Origin: Lentisphaerae bacterium GWF2_45_14 | Lineage (GTDB): Bacteria > Verrucomicrobiota > Lentisphaeria > Victivallales > GWF2-45-14 | Direction of reading: 5' to 3' | Length of the DNA: 40,724 nucleotides | Assembly (NCBI GenBank): GCA_001804785.1 | Contig: MHBG01000042.1 | Coordinates: 1-40,724 of the forward strand | Shown here: positions 15,947 to 23,930 of the stretch, piece by piece | Layout: every line of letters begins with the position of its first letter | Position numbering within the stretch: position 1 is the stretch's first letter | Notes under the pieces: generated by a model | The model's input: only the letters and a program-made list of their open reading frames with translations | The model's database searches: none | What the model was told of the DNA's origin: nothing | Program-made: the position numbers and the translations under genes

Positions 15947-16729
15947 ATGGAAGACCAGCAATTGCAGAATAACGGAGGTAAGCGGACACTGGCTCCACTT
16001 GCTATAATCGTGGCGTCGCTGATAGTTGTCGGCGGGGGATTGGCGGCTCTTTATCTGATTCCGAAAGCCATCATGGCCCCCATTGACATCCTGAATAAGT
16101 ATCTTGGCAGCAAAACGGCATTCGATGCCACATTCGGCCCGATAGTCTCGGAACGCGAGTTCCAGCGCTTGCAGTTTTACCAGAGGAATCAGGTTTGCCT
16201 GTTCCGGGTTGTCCGCTACCGGGGCAGCGACAAAGGAAATCACACGCTTGCCGAAACATATAAAGCTGAGTCAGACAAAACCCCGCTGGAGAAATTGCAG
16301 ATATTCGGTAATCAGTACTGCGAATGGGAAGCCAAGGGCAGCTATGAATTCAACTTCTATGTTGATATGAGCGACTTGTCGAAGTGGGGGCATGACTGGA
16401 ACGAAGCCGATCACACCCTGACGCTTTATCCACCGGACATTGAGGCCAATACTCCAGCGGAACTCGAAGCCCCTGTTTATCGGTGTATAGCCGATTCTGT
16501 TTCAATAGATGAGGGTTTCACGAAAGAGGAGCTGACAAAGTCGCTGCCGACGTTGAAGCTCAGGCTTGCCGCCGACCAGAAGCAATTCATGTACTCGGAA
16601 GCGAAGGACGCCATTGCCAAACATTACCGGCAGTTCTTTAAGCTCATCCCGAATCTGAAGGTTGAGAAGTTTCCACAGATCGATGTGGTGTTCCCGCATG
16701 AACGGAAAATCGACAAGAAAAAACTGTGA
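15947..16729 (+). CDS. Single-pass membrane protein, possibly DUF4230-like
   Basis: This 260-aa protein has one clear transmembrane segment near residues 14-40 (LAPLAIIVASLIVVGGGLAA...) after a short polar N-terminus, with the rest probably outside the cytoplasm. The soluble part contains a pattern YVDMSDLSKWG...HTLTLYPPDIEAN, reminiscent of DUF4230 proteins (a strand ending in tLPpPeI), but I cannot confirm the family. The RBS AAGGAG lies 7 nt before the ATG, 14 nt after the upstream secreted-protein gene. The function is unknown. Its partners are all small membrane or envelope proteins, suggesting a shared envelope role. Confidence 0.78.
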   Translation: MEDQQLQNNGGKRTLAPLAIIVASLIVVGGGLAALYLIPKAIMAPIDILNKYLGSKTAFDATFGPIVSEREFQRLQFYQRNQVCLFRVVRYRGSDKGNHTLAETYKAESDKTPLEKLQIFGNQYCEWEAKGSYEFNFYVDMSDLSKWGHDWNEADHTLTLYPPDIEANTPAELEAPVYRCIADSVSIDEGFTKEELTKSLPTLKLRLAADQKQFMYSEAKDAIAKHYRQFFKLIPNLKVEKFPQIDVVFPHERKIDKKKL

Positions 16730-16760
16730 TGATGGGTTATAATCGCAAAGAGGAGTTGTT

Positions 16761-17057
16761 ATGCAAAAGAAGAATCAGTGGAGTCTGAAAGCCTTTTTCG
16801 CCGGGGTTGTCGGCTATGTATTCTCCAAAGAAATATCGCTACTGGAGAAGCTGTTCATCATCGGGCTGGGCGTACTGTATCTCATCCTGCCGCTGGACAT
16901 CATTCCCGATATATTCTTTCCAGTGGGGTTTCTGGACGATTTTGGAATTGAGACATTGATAATGGCCTACATGAGCCATAGGTTGAACAGGGTCAGGGCG
17001 TCGCAGGAACTTCTGGCATCCACAACCCCTGACAAAATAGAGGAGAAGCAGCAATGA
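16761..17057 (+). CDS. DUF1232 (YkvA-like) small membrane protein
   Basis: This 98-aa protein carries the DUF1232 signature ILPLDIIPDIFFPVGFLDD at about 42-60, which closely follows the family pattern YxxxPxDxIPDxxxxxGxxDD. The surrounding hydrophobic stretches make it a likely small integral membrane protein. The molecular function of the family is not established. GAGGAG precedes the ATG, and the last four bases overlap the next gene (ATGA), so the two are probably translationally coupled. Confidence 0.9.
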   Translation: MQKKNQWSLKAFFAGVVGYVFSKEISLLEKLFIIGLGVLYLILPLDIIPDIFFPVGFLDDFGIETLIMAYMSHRLNRVRASQELLASTTPDKIEEKQQ

Positions 17058-17254
17058 AGAATCGTGGCATCGCAGCAATTCTGGCATTTTTTCTAGGATC
17101 GTTCGGGATACACAAGTTTTACCTGGGTCGACCATTTCAAGGGTTACTCTATCTGTTGTTCTGCTGGACAGTGATTCCAGGGATACTTGGGGTAATAGAA
17201 GCAATAATCTATCTTTTAGCGACCGACGATGCTTTCCATGAGAAATACGGGTAA
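17054..17254 (+). CDS. TM2-domain protein
   Basis: This 66-aa protein is almost entirely a TM2 domain: AILAFFLGSFGIHKFYLGR, then a second hydrophobic segment (LLYLLFCWTVIPGILGVIEAI) with the turn between them. TM2 proteins are small two-helix membrane proteins of mostly unknown function. Its start overlaps the DUF1232 gene by 4 nt. It is the last gene of the cargo operon; the next 1.5 kb has no convincing gene. Confidence 0.92.
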   Translation: MKNRGIAAILAFFLGSFGIHKFYLGRPFQGLLYLLFCWTVIPGILGVIEAIIYLLATDDAFHEKYG

Positions 17255-17628
17255 GGAAATATAGCTTAAGCTGAACTAACCATTAAGCCGCTTGAACTCT
17301 ATCAACGGGACAGGAGTATCGGTAAACACGCTAATGCCGAAATCCAGATAAATTGGCCAAAATAGTTTAACGGCTGGATCGTTACCGAAAATAACGTATA
17401 GATGGACTGTTATACTATGTATAACAGGAGAAATACGGTTCATAGGCGGGGTGGTCAAGTATAGCGGAAGACAGAAGCAACCGCGAAATACTACAACGAT
17501 TTTAAGCCGCAAAAACAGATCATGGATAATGTGAAAAATCCCTAGTTAATGATGAAGGCCTGATTACTATTTTATGGATTGCCAGGGTTTACATAAAGAC
17601 CACTCTGAATGATTTGAGCTCAAGTTTG

Positions 17629-17651
17629 TCCGCCTGGGCGGATTTCATTTT
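17629..17651 (+). terminator. Possible terminator downstream of the cargo operon
   Basis: TCCGC (17629-17633) pairs with GCGGA (17638-17642) around a CTGG loop and is followed by TTTCATTTT. The stem is short and lies about 375 nt after the TM2 gene, so its use by that operon is uncertain. Confidence 0.3.
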
Positions 17652-18683
17652 CCAGAAAGTCCAACCCTTAAAAATAGGAATACATCATTAAACATAAATT
17701 CATGTGTTATAGACGTTATAAGACATGTATCTATGCCCTAAAAATAACCGATGACCGGACGGTATACTGAAGCAACAGCCTAAAACCATAAATATGCGCT
17801 AATCGCTGTAGCATGGTACTTTGAGAGGTCATAGCCGGTACATGTTCTTTTGTAATTCATAAAGCCCGTAACCCGGCATCTAAAGGTCTTTTATCGGGGA
17901 TGTGGTGAATTATGGAAAAACTACTTCATGGCTTAAATTGGGGAATAATAATGGTTCCGTGTGGATACTTAACCCTAGCTTATGAATAAGTGTTGTCCGC
18001 CATAACAATGTGAACCACACCTGCCACCCGTGTTTGTTTTCAGGACTACCGTCCTTATGCCGCTGTATCCTTACTCCAGCGTAACATATACGAATTCCGC
18101 AGGTTTGCATGGTTCCGTGGATGTTCATCATCCTTTAACCACCCTTTAACCGGATGGAAATCCTGATGGAATATGTCCGGTAAAATAGGAAGATGAAGAG
18201 TCACAGTCGAGGACGCTTTTTTCGAAAAGGGTCAGAGGCTGTATGCATTGGGTGGTTAACTTTAGAAAGGGATATAGGGTAAGAGGGAGTTTAACTTTGT
18301 AAGGGGTTAAGGGGACACTTTCATTAAGAGGGAGAGAGGGTTAAGGGAAACCTTTATTAGGCGGGGTGGATGAATCTGTTTGGAAAATGGCACTTTAGCG
18401 GCATGTTTTAAAAGCAGTCATTTTACAAAGTCTTCTGCCGTAGCCCGGAACAGCATCTGGAATATCCCTGTCCTAATTTTTACCATCGGCTGATTTTTGA
18501 AAAGCCTGGGATTTCTTATTTAATGGAGTCGCTTTCTTTTGAGATACTCGCATTTTGGCCCGCAATGCCCCTCCTTTTTATTTTTACAACCCGGTCCGCG
18601 TATTGATGTGGGGGCGACCTTTTCGCTTCTTATTTTTGATTCTATGCATTTTAAGTCATTGCGGCATTTTCCCACATGAAAAA

Positions 18684-18731
18684 GGCCCTTTCCTGTCATT
18701 TCGGGAATTCCGAACAAAACAAGAAAGGGCC
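18684..18731 (-). terminator. Inverted repeat after the excisionase-like gene
   Basis: GGCCCTTTC (18684-18692) and GAAAGGGCC (18723-18731) form a perfect 9-bp stem. The 30-nt interior contains a smaller stem (TTCGG/CCGAA around GAATT). It begins 10 nt downstream of the stop of the minus-strand HTH gene. Only TTT follows on that strand, so it may end transcription or be a DNA-level site. Confidence 0.45.
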
Positions 18732-18740
18732 AGCGCGTCT

Positions 18741-19118
18741 TCAGCTATTCATAATATAAGCGCTGAGTTCCGACGCACGGAACACTACACGACCGCCGAG
18801 GCTATGCGATGGAAGCCCTCGCTTCCTTGCCGCCCACAACCACGAGCGCGATACATTGCCGAGAAACCTCATGGCGTCTTTAACGCCAAGATAGGACTCG
18901 GCTGCATCAGATACATCTGCGGATCCCGAACCATTTCCATTCAGACAGCTCAGAATATCACTGTAAAGGCGAGGATTAATTGCCCCGATCTGTACAAGTG
19001 GCTCTGCGATTCTCTTGAACTGCCCGATGTCTTCAACTGTGTAATGGATACGATCGAAGCCCGCGGGCACGACGGCAGTCTTACTGCCAGCCACAACATT
19101 GATTGATAACTCATTCAT
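18741..19118 (-). CDS. Excisionase-like HTH (MerR/HTH_17-type) DNA-binding protein
   Basis: This 125-aa protein ends in a compact winged-helix domain at about 74-125 (SYLGVKDAMRFLGNVSRSWLW...GLPSHSLGGRVVFRASELSAYI) of the kind found in excisionases and phage/ICE HTH_17 proteins: recognition helix followed by a hairpin wing with RVVFR and a final helix. The first 70 residues have no recognised domain. The gene lies 303 bp downstream of the integrase on the same strand, as expected for a directionality factor, and has its own promoter overlapping the integrase stop. AAGGAT precedes the ATG. Control of integrase-mediated excision is inferred. Confidence 0.72.
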   Translation of the reverse strand: MNELSINVVAGSKTAVVPAGFDRIHYTVEDIGQFKRIAEPLVQIGAINPRLYSDILSCLNGNGSGSADVSDAAESYLGVKDAMRFLGNVSRSWLWAARKRGLPSHSLGGRVVFRASELSAYIMNS

Positions 19119-19421
19119 TGAGTATATCCTTACTATACTAGGGGGAATGGCAGCTTCTCATTTCCCTTTCCTGTTATTGCGGAATATAGCCGCCTTGCGC
19201 ATACCGTTTAAGACCGAGACGATCACATCTCGAAGCTTTCCGCAGTCTTTTTTATGGAACAACTGTGCGTTCCTGAAAACCCATCTGTTCAATGAGAATT
19301 TGTCGCATCGGCCAGGAAAAGCAGATTCCTTCCCGAAATCCGTCTGTTTCAATACCGACGTGATTTATAACAGCGTCTTACGCAAGTACACAATATTATA
19401 TAGATGCAGAGATGAAAAATG
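19119..19421. other. Spacer between integrase and excisionase-like genes
   Basis: A 303-bp spacer carries the minus-strand promoter at 19395-19425 and a leader of about 270 nt before the HTH gene. A 64-codon minus-strand frame (19158-19352) starts with TTG, lacks an RBS and is not called. Confidence 0.5.
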
Positions 19422-19425
19422 TCAA
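19395..19425 (-). promoter_or_regulatory. Promoter for the excisionase-like gene, overlapping the integrase stop
   Basis: On the minus strand TTGACA (plus 19420-19425) is followed after 17 nt by TATATA (plus 19397-19402), with an overlapping TATAAT two bases further. The -35 box covers the stop codon of the integrase, so the HTH gene can be expressed independently of it. Confidence 0.65.
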
Positions 19426-20906
19426 GCAATGTTCTTTAGCGTATTTCTGAGAGCGGCAATTTCAGCAGCTGTGAACGCTGGCGACTCGATGCGTTTCCGT
19501 CGTGTAATATCAAACTTCCTGAGCCACTTCCGAATCGCAGCTTCCGAAATGCCATATATCTGCCCGACGGCTATATTGCTATACCTTATTATAAGGGACG
19601 CCAGCGCATCTTTCGTCGGGACTAGCTTTTCCTTTATATTACAGTCGGGAACGGTAATCCCGAACTCTTCGATGTTTCTTACTATCTTCAGTGTCCGCTC
19701 GTCGGCGTTCTTTCGGCTTTTCTCCAGCTCGCGCTCGTAGATTCTTATCATCTCGACGCTTTCCCAACCCATAATCCGCATCGCGTCTCTTATTGATACA
19801 TCCTGACGGGCAAGCAGTGACATGTACGTGGTTCGGAAGCTGTGAAACGAATAGACGCATGTTTTATTTTTGCGGTGAGAGCCAAGCTCTGCATAGGTAT
19901 TGTCCTTGCCTAGAACATTTTCAAAGACGCGCTTGGTCTTACAGGTAACGGACTCCGGTGACCTGATGTAGTCATCTGCAAGCCCTAAAAGGACAAAGTC
20001 GGACTTCCTGTCTCTGGCGCGAGTTTCCAGTATCGCGGAAACAGCTGCCGTTATCGGAATTCTCGCCTTGCTGCCGGAGCGCTTCGTTTTATGTGGCATT
20101 ATCTGAATGAAGTCGCCATCGATCTGATCCCAGCGAAGGAGAACAGCATCCTTAAGCCTCATACCAGTCTGCGAACCTATTATAAAGAGATCCCGGTAAT
20201 CGGTGCCGTAAACTGCGGCTCTGCTTATAAGGGCTTCCACCTGCGGTCTCTCTATGGCCTCATGTCCGACGGTGTTGTGTTTCTTGTTACCCTTGCGCTG
20301 GACTATCTCCTTCGAAAAAGGATTACCTCGACTAAGTACGCCTGCGGTTTCCAGCCTGATAAAGAGACGCGAAAGCAGTCGGATGTGTTCATTGAAAGTC
20401 TTCGAGGTAATTCCACCTTCCCAGAGGTTGCTGGCGTAGCTTATCGCAAGCTCGTTGTCTATTTGCTCACAGTATTCGATACTGCGCTCTTCACACCAGT
20501 TATGAAAGCGCTGAAAGGATGTTCGGCAGAAATCCCTGCTTCTCTTCGATATGTCAGAATATTCGGGTGCAAGCGCAGTCCACTTGTCGAAAGCGTCAGA
20601 CAATTTCAATGAATAAACCTTTTTACCGGTAACCTCCTCAATGATGGTTCTGGAGATATTGTCGGCAAGGTTCTTTATGTCGGGCTCGGAACTGCGGGTA
20701 ATGCCCTCGGCGTTCGCCTCCGCTTCGACATAAGCCTTTGCAAGGCGCTTTGCCTCGTTAATATCTGAGGTCTGGGTATTGATCCATTTATCCTTGCCAT
20801 CGACTCTGCGGCGGAAATAATAGTGTCCGCTACTGCCGCGCTGAAAAAGCTTCGGCAGTCTGGCGCGACGCAGTGATTTTCTTGAACTTCTGACTTTTTC
20901 CGGCAT
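19422..20906 (-). CDS. Tyrosine recombinase/integrase with extra C-terminal HTH-like region
   Basis: This 494-aa protein is a site-specific tyrosine recombinase expected to integrate and excise the island at tRNA-Asn. It has a basic N-terminus with arm-binding-type strands (GHYYFRRRVDGKDKW near 27-41), a core-binding helical domain (about 100-190) and a catalytic domain (about 215-400). Catalytic residues seen are Arg250 (TGMRLKDAV), a Lys in PHKTKRSG near 273-275, His355-x-x-Arg358 (HSFRTTY), Trp381 in GW and nucleophile Tyr390 (RIYERE). After the catalytic domain there are about 100 more residues with an HTH-like segment (NIAVGQIYGISEAAIRKWLR, 445-464). The ATG at 20906 is chosen because GAGGAG lies 8 nt upstream; a longer TTG frame to 20969 has no RBS. 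Confidence 0.93.
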   Translation of the reverse strand: MPEKVRSSRKSLRRARLPKLFQRGSSGHYYFRRRVDGKDKWINTQTSDINEAKRLAKAYVEAEANAEGITRSSEPDIKNLADNISRTIIEEVTGKKVYSLKLSDAFDKWTALAPEYSDISKRSRDFCRTSFQRFHNWCEERSIEYCEQIDNELAISYASNLWEGGITSKTFNEHIRLLSRLFIRLETAGVLSRGNPFSKEIVQRKGNKKHNTVGHEAIERPQVEALISRAAVYGTDYRDLFIIGSQTGMRLKDAVLLRWDQIDGDFIQIMPHKTKRSGSKARIPITAAVSAILETRARDRKSDFVLLGLADDYIRSPESVTCKTKRVFENVLGKDNTYAELGSHRKNKTCVYSFHSFRTTYMSLLARQDVSIRDAMRIMGWESVEMIRIYERELEKSRKNADERTLKIVRNIEEFGITVPDCNIKEKLVPTKDALASLIIRYSNIAVGQIYGISEAAIRKWLRKFDITRRKRIESPAFTAAEIAALRNTLKNIA

Positions 20907-20982
20907 GACAACAGCTCCTCGTGAACAAGATAAAACATCATCGTTCAAAGATGGAACCTGATGCGTCAAAAATCAAGTCAGT

Positions 20983-21005
20983 ATGTAGCAAAAACATGTA
21001 GCAAA
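20983..21005 (+). repeat. ATGTAGCAAA direct repeats near the right end of the island
   Basis: ATGTAGCAAA occurs at 20983-20992 and 20996-21005 (13-bp period), between the integrase start and the tRNA. A partial match, GTAGCAAAT, occurs at 14958-14966. The position and spacing suit integrase arm-type sites. Confidence 0.6.
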
Positions 21006-21034
21006 TGCTGTTTTGCAAAAAGCTTGAAATGGCC

Positions 21035-21050
21035 GCACTTGCGCAAGTGC
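21035..21050. repeat. Perfect 16-bp palindrome beside the tRNA attachment region
   Basis: GCACTTGCGCAAGTGC is a perfect palindrome ending 22 bp from the encoded CCA end of tRNA-Asn. It lies between the candidate arm-type repeats and the tRNA and could be a binding site for integrase, the HTH protein or a regulator of the integrase gene. Confidence 0.7.
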
Positions 21051-21071
21051 TTGATTATGAGGGGATAAAAA

Positions 21072-21146
21072 TGGCTCCGGCACCTGGATTCGAACCAGGG
21101 ACCAAGTGGTTAACAGCCACCTACTCTACCGCTGAGCTATGCCGGA
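21072..21146 (-). tRNA. tRNA-Asn (anticodon GTT)
   Basis: The minus strand folds as a complete cloverleaf: acceptor TCCGGCA/TGCCGGA with discriminator G (plus 21075), D arm GCTC/GAGT, anticodon loop CTGTTAA with anticodon GTT, and T arm CCTGG-TTCGAAT-CCAGG. The CCA end is encoded (plus 21072-21074). Its 3' end faces the integrase gene, the usual arrangement for tRNA-targeted integration; the tRNA itself is intact. Confidence 0.96.
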
Positions 21147-21557
21147 ACAAGCAAGCGTCCTTTAGAGGACGGGGCATTAAAGTAACATATCAGAAGTAAA
21201 AAACAAATAAGAATGTTCTTTTTTTAAAGAATACGTTAATTTCCCGGTGGCGGCGAGAAAAGAGATTGATAAAGCCGTGAAGTCAATAATGGTCACGATG
21301 CTGTTTATAGATACTTTTGAATTTGACTCACAATATTGACCTTTTTGAATGACGAGATATGATGCAATCCGCACATGGGCGTGTGCATCCAAAAAGCCCA
21401 TTATTCAAAACTTACCACCCAATCCATAACTTATTTGGAAATTGCGGCAGGGCTTTTCGGTAGATTTTGCAAAAAAACTCAAAAATAACCGCCATATAAT
21501 TGATTTGGACAGGATTTCGTACTAATTTCCTCCTTTGATTCATAAAGGGGCCATATT
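21147..21557. other. Intergenic region between tRNA-Asn and the DUF1570-like gene
   Basis: No gene is seen. A 6-bp hairpin (CGTCCT/AGGACG, 21156-21171) lies just 5' of the tRNA on its strand. A TATAAT at 21495-21500 is a plausible -10 for the following plus-strand gene, but no -35 sits at a good distance. AAGGGG (21545-21550) is the RBS of that gene. Confidence 0.5.
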
Positions 21558-23219
21558 ATGAGAATTCGGATACAACTTTTGATACTGTTTATATTTTCTT
21601 TCGGGGCCGCCGCCGCAAAACCCTTTATCAGAGCGGGCGGAGAAGACGTTTCCATCGATTCGGAGGGGATAAAATTCAACACGATAAAGGCTTCGACTGC
21701 AAACCCTATCGCCTTTCCTGACGCCAGAATCTACTCCAGCCTCAAAGATCCCTCAATAAAATTTGAGCTTTTCAATATAAACGAACTCTGGATATACGAG
21801 CAGGTACTCGGCCGCTGGTACGCTTCCAGCGGTTCCATGATCTTTGCCAAAATAAAACTGTCCCAGCCGGAAAATGTAAAAAAGACTTTCGACAATCTCT
21901 TCGACTACGTGAAAAAAGAGGATTTTCAGGATTGGGTAAAATCCACAGATCACAAGGTGGAAGGCGAGGACGATACATTGAAATGGCTCGAAACCTTCGC
22001 CGCCTGCAAGGTGAAAAAAGATGATGCATTCAAATCCAAAAAGGCAAAAATGGACATCAGGCACTATGTCTGCGACGACCCCTATAAAGACCTCTATTAT
22101 GTAGCCGGTCCGGAAACCCCGAAAAGGAAATTCGTCATTCTCTTCCAAATGGAGAGAAGCGCCGATATCAAAAAGTCAATGAAAAATATTCCATCTATTA
22201 TCAACACATTTTCATTATTCGCCCCTAAAAAAGAAAATGATGATAAAAGGCTCGTCACAAGAAAAACAGCCAACATAAAGGATCGCAGCCCGGAATACCT
22301 TGAGAGCCGTGACAAAGTCATCGCCAATATCAAAAACCTTGGAGGCTGGTGGTACATAGAAACCGAAAACTACGTATTCACCGCCAACCTCACAAATCGA
22401 AAACTCATTGATGAGATGCAGCTCCAGATTGAAAAATGCCGCTCTATCTATGAAAAATATTTCGAACTCAAAAGCCCGCTCCGAAAAATAAGCGTTGTAA
22501 AATCCTTCAACTCAAGAGACGAATACCTTAAATATCTTGACGATAAAGCTTCGTTTTCCATCGGAATGTGGTCGCCCTCCAAGGAGGAACTCATAATTTC
22601 CCCCGTCTCCGAGAATAGAAAAGAAAACCGGGAGCAAATGGTTAAAATACTCTATCACGAGGGTTTTCATCAGTACATATTTTATGCCAGCGATATGATA
22701 AGCGCCGCCCCATGGTTCAACGAGGGTCACGCCTCTTTCTTTGAAGGCCTTGAATTTAAAGGCAACAACTTTAAACTGGATCCGAAAGCCAGGCTTTCCG
22801 AATTTGAACGCTGCGGCGGGACGTCCAAGAGCGCTATTAACGACCTGCTCCAAAAAGACTATCCTCAATTCTATGACAAAAATACATTCCCGCAGAACTA
22901 TGCGTCCGCATGGGGACTTATATATTTTCTCAACAAGGGCGCGCCTGTAATGGGAAAGTTCGAGTACGCCGCTATCCCACTGAAATACTATCAGGCTCTG
23001 CACGATCTAAAAGACCCCGAAAAAGCGACGGCGGAAGCTTGGAAAAATATAGATATGGATGCCTTTGCGGCAGACATGATCAAATTCTTCAATAGTAAGA
23101 AGTATATGAAAAAAGCCGAAAAATACGATTTCAGGAAAAATAAAGAGCTTTTAAACAGCCGCCCCGAAAACGCAAGTTCAGAAAAATCACAGCCTCAGAA
23201 AAAACAACCGTCCAAATAG
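21558..23219 (+). CDS. Secreted DUF1570-like zinc metalloprotease (gluzincin)
   Basis: This 553-aa protein has a signal peptide (MRIRIQLLILFIFSFGAAAA). The C-terminal half contains YHEGFHQY, an HExxH zinc motif (His367, Glu368, His371), followed by WFNEGHASFFEG with Glu389 or Glu396 as the likely third ligand. This is the pattern of DUF1570 and related gluzincins common in Planctomycetota and Lentisphaerota. The N-terminal half (about 25-240) has no recognised domain. The tail is Lys/Gln/Ser-rich. It is likely periplasmic or extracellular with an unknown peptide substrate. The RBS AAGGGG is 7 nt before the ATG. Its last 25 bases overlap the end of the convergent sirtuin gene. Confidence 0.85.
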   Translation: MRIRIQLLILFIFSFGAAAAKPFIRAGGEDVSIDSEGIKFNTIKASTANPIAFPDARIYSSLKDPSIKFELFNINELWIYEQVLGRWYASSGSMIFAKIKLSQPENVKKTFDNLFDYVKKEDFQDWVKSTDHKVEGEDDTLKWLETFAACKVKKDDAFKSKKAKMDIRHYVCDDPYKDLYYVAGPETPKRKFVILFQMERSADIKKSMKNIPSIINTFSLFAPKKENDDKRLVTRKTANIKDRSPEYLESRDKVIANIKNLGGWWYIETENYVFTANLTNRKLIDEMQLQIEKCRSIYEKYFELKSPLRKISVVKSFNSRDEYLKYLDDKASFSIGMWSPSKEELIISPVSENRKENREQMVKILYHEGFHQYIFYASDMISAAPWFNEGHASFFEGLEFKGNNFKLDPKARLSEFERCGGTSKSAINDLLQKDYPQFYDKNTFPQNYASAWGLIYFLNKGAPVMGKFEYAAIPLKYYQALHDLKDPEKATAEAWKNIDMDAFAADMIKFFNSKKYMKKAEKYDFRKNKELLNSRPENASSEKSQPQKKQPSK

Positions 23220-23929
23220 TTGAAGCTTTTTTCAAGATCGCTGTAACGCAATAACGCCATATCATCGAGCGGTGTTTCCATGTTATTGATTATCACGATT
23301 CGCCCGCTGTTCTTGATGGTGTAAAGCGGGAGCGATGCGGCAGGCTGCACAACGAGAGTTGAGCCGAGCACCAGCATAAGATCGGCCTTTAACGCCTCCG
23401 AAACTGCATTACTAAGCGCACGTTCGTTGAGGTTTTCCCCGAAAAAGATTATCTCGGGTTTTATGATTCCTCCACAGTCAGGGCAATGCGGAATTTTCCC
23501 TTCTTCCAGAATAGTCCTTATTTCGTCATAAGGAAAACTTTTCGCACATCTAAGGCATTTATGGACCGCAGGCGAGCCGTGGATCTCAATAACATTACGT
23601 GACCCGGCTTTTTGATGAAGCATATCTATATTCTGTGTTATCACGGACTTAAGAATATTCTTTCTCTCTAGCTCGGCTAGAACACGGTGAACGACGCAGG
23701 GAATTTTTTCATGAACATTATAGATAAAGTCCTTCGTTTTAAGATAGTAATACGAAGGGTCTTTGAGAAAATAAGAAAGCGAGAAGATATTGTCGGCCTC
23801 TATTGAATTTTGCTTATAGAGTCCGTTTTTCCCTCTAAAATCGCTTACGCCTGAAAGTGTTGAGATTCCGGCGCCCGTGAGAGCCACCAGGTGCTTCGAT
23901 TCCTTTATCGCCTTCAGAAGCCTTTCCAT
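23195..23929 (-). CDS. cobB: Sir2-family NAD-dependent protein deacylase
   Basis: This 244-aa sirtuin would remove acyl groups from lysines using NAD. It shows the Rossmann motif GAGIS (19-23) with SGVSDFRG, TQNIDMLH (98-105), catalytic His117 (EIHGS) and a zinc knuckle with Cys125-x2-Cys128 and Cys149-x2-Cys152. The start at 23929 is preferred: it begins one base after the queC stop, whereas the longer frame to 24007 would overlap queC. It is the last gene of the queD-queE-queC operon. The gene symbol is by family only, since deacetylase versus other deacylase activity is not resolved. The 3' end overlaps the convergent DUF1570-like gene. Confidence 0.93.
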   Translation of the reverse strand: MERLLKAIKESKHLVALTGAGISTLSGVSDFRGKNGLYKQNSIEADNIFSLSYFLKDPSYYYLKTKDFIYNVHEKIPCVVHRVLAELERKNILKSVITQNIDMLHQKAGSRNVIEIHGSPAVHKCLRCAKSFPYDEIRTILEEGKIPHCPDCGGIIKPEIIFFGENLNERALSNAVSEALKADLMLVLGSTLVVQPAASLPLYTIKNSGRIVIINNMETPLDDMALLRYSDLEKSFNYLDGCFF

Positions 23930-23930
23930 A

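Larger units (their letters stand above)
17255..18740. other. 1.5-kb stretch without a convincing gene
   Basis: Several short open frames exist (for example minus 17910-18131 and minus 18520-18717), but none has both an RBS and a recognisable motif. Features seen are AGCTTAAGCT just after the TM2 gene, a small hairpin near 17629, a purine-rich strand from about 18220 to 18365 with repeated TAAGAGGGAG (18280-18289 and 18325-18334) and GGTTAA-type words, and an inverted repeat at 18684-18731. It may be decayed cargo, an untranslated RNA region or element-end DNA. Confidence 0.5.

Noticed and set aside
17910-18131. 73-codon minus-strand open frame
   Set aside because: No RBS, no recognisable motif and unusual composition; probably chance.
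18520-18717. 65-codon Cys/Lys-rich minus-strand frame
   Set aside because: It overlaps the inverted repeat at 18684-18731 and has no supporting neighbour or clear RBS.
19158-19352. 64-codon leader frame between integrase and HTH gene
   Set aside because: It begins with TTG and has no RBS or motif.
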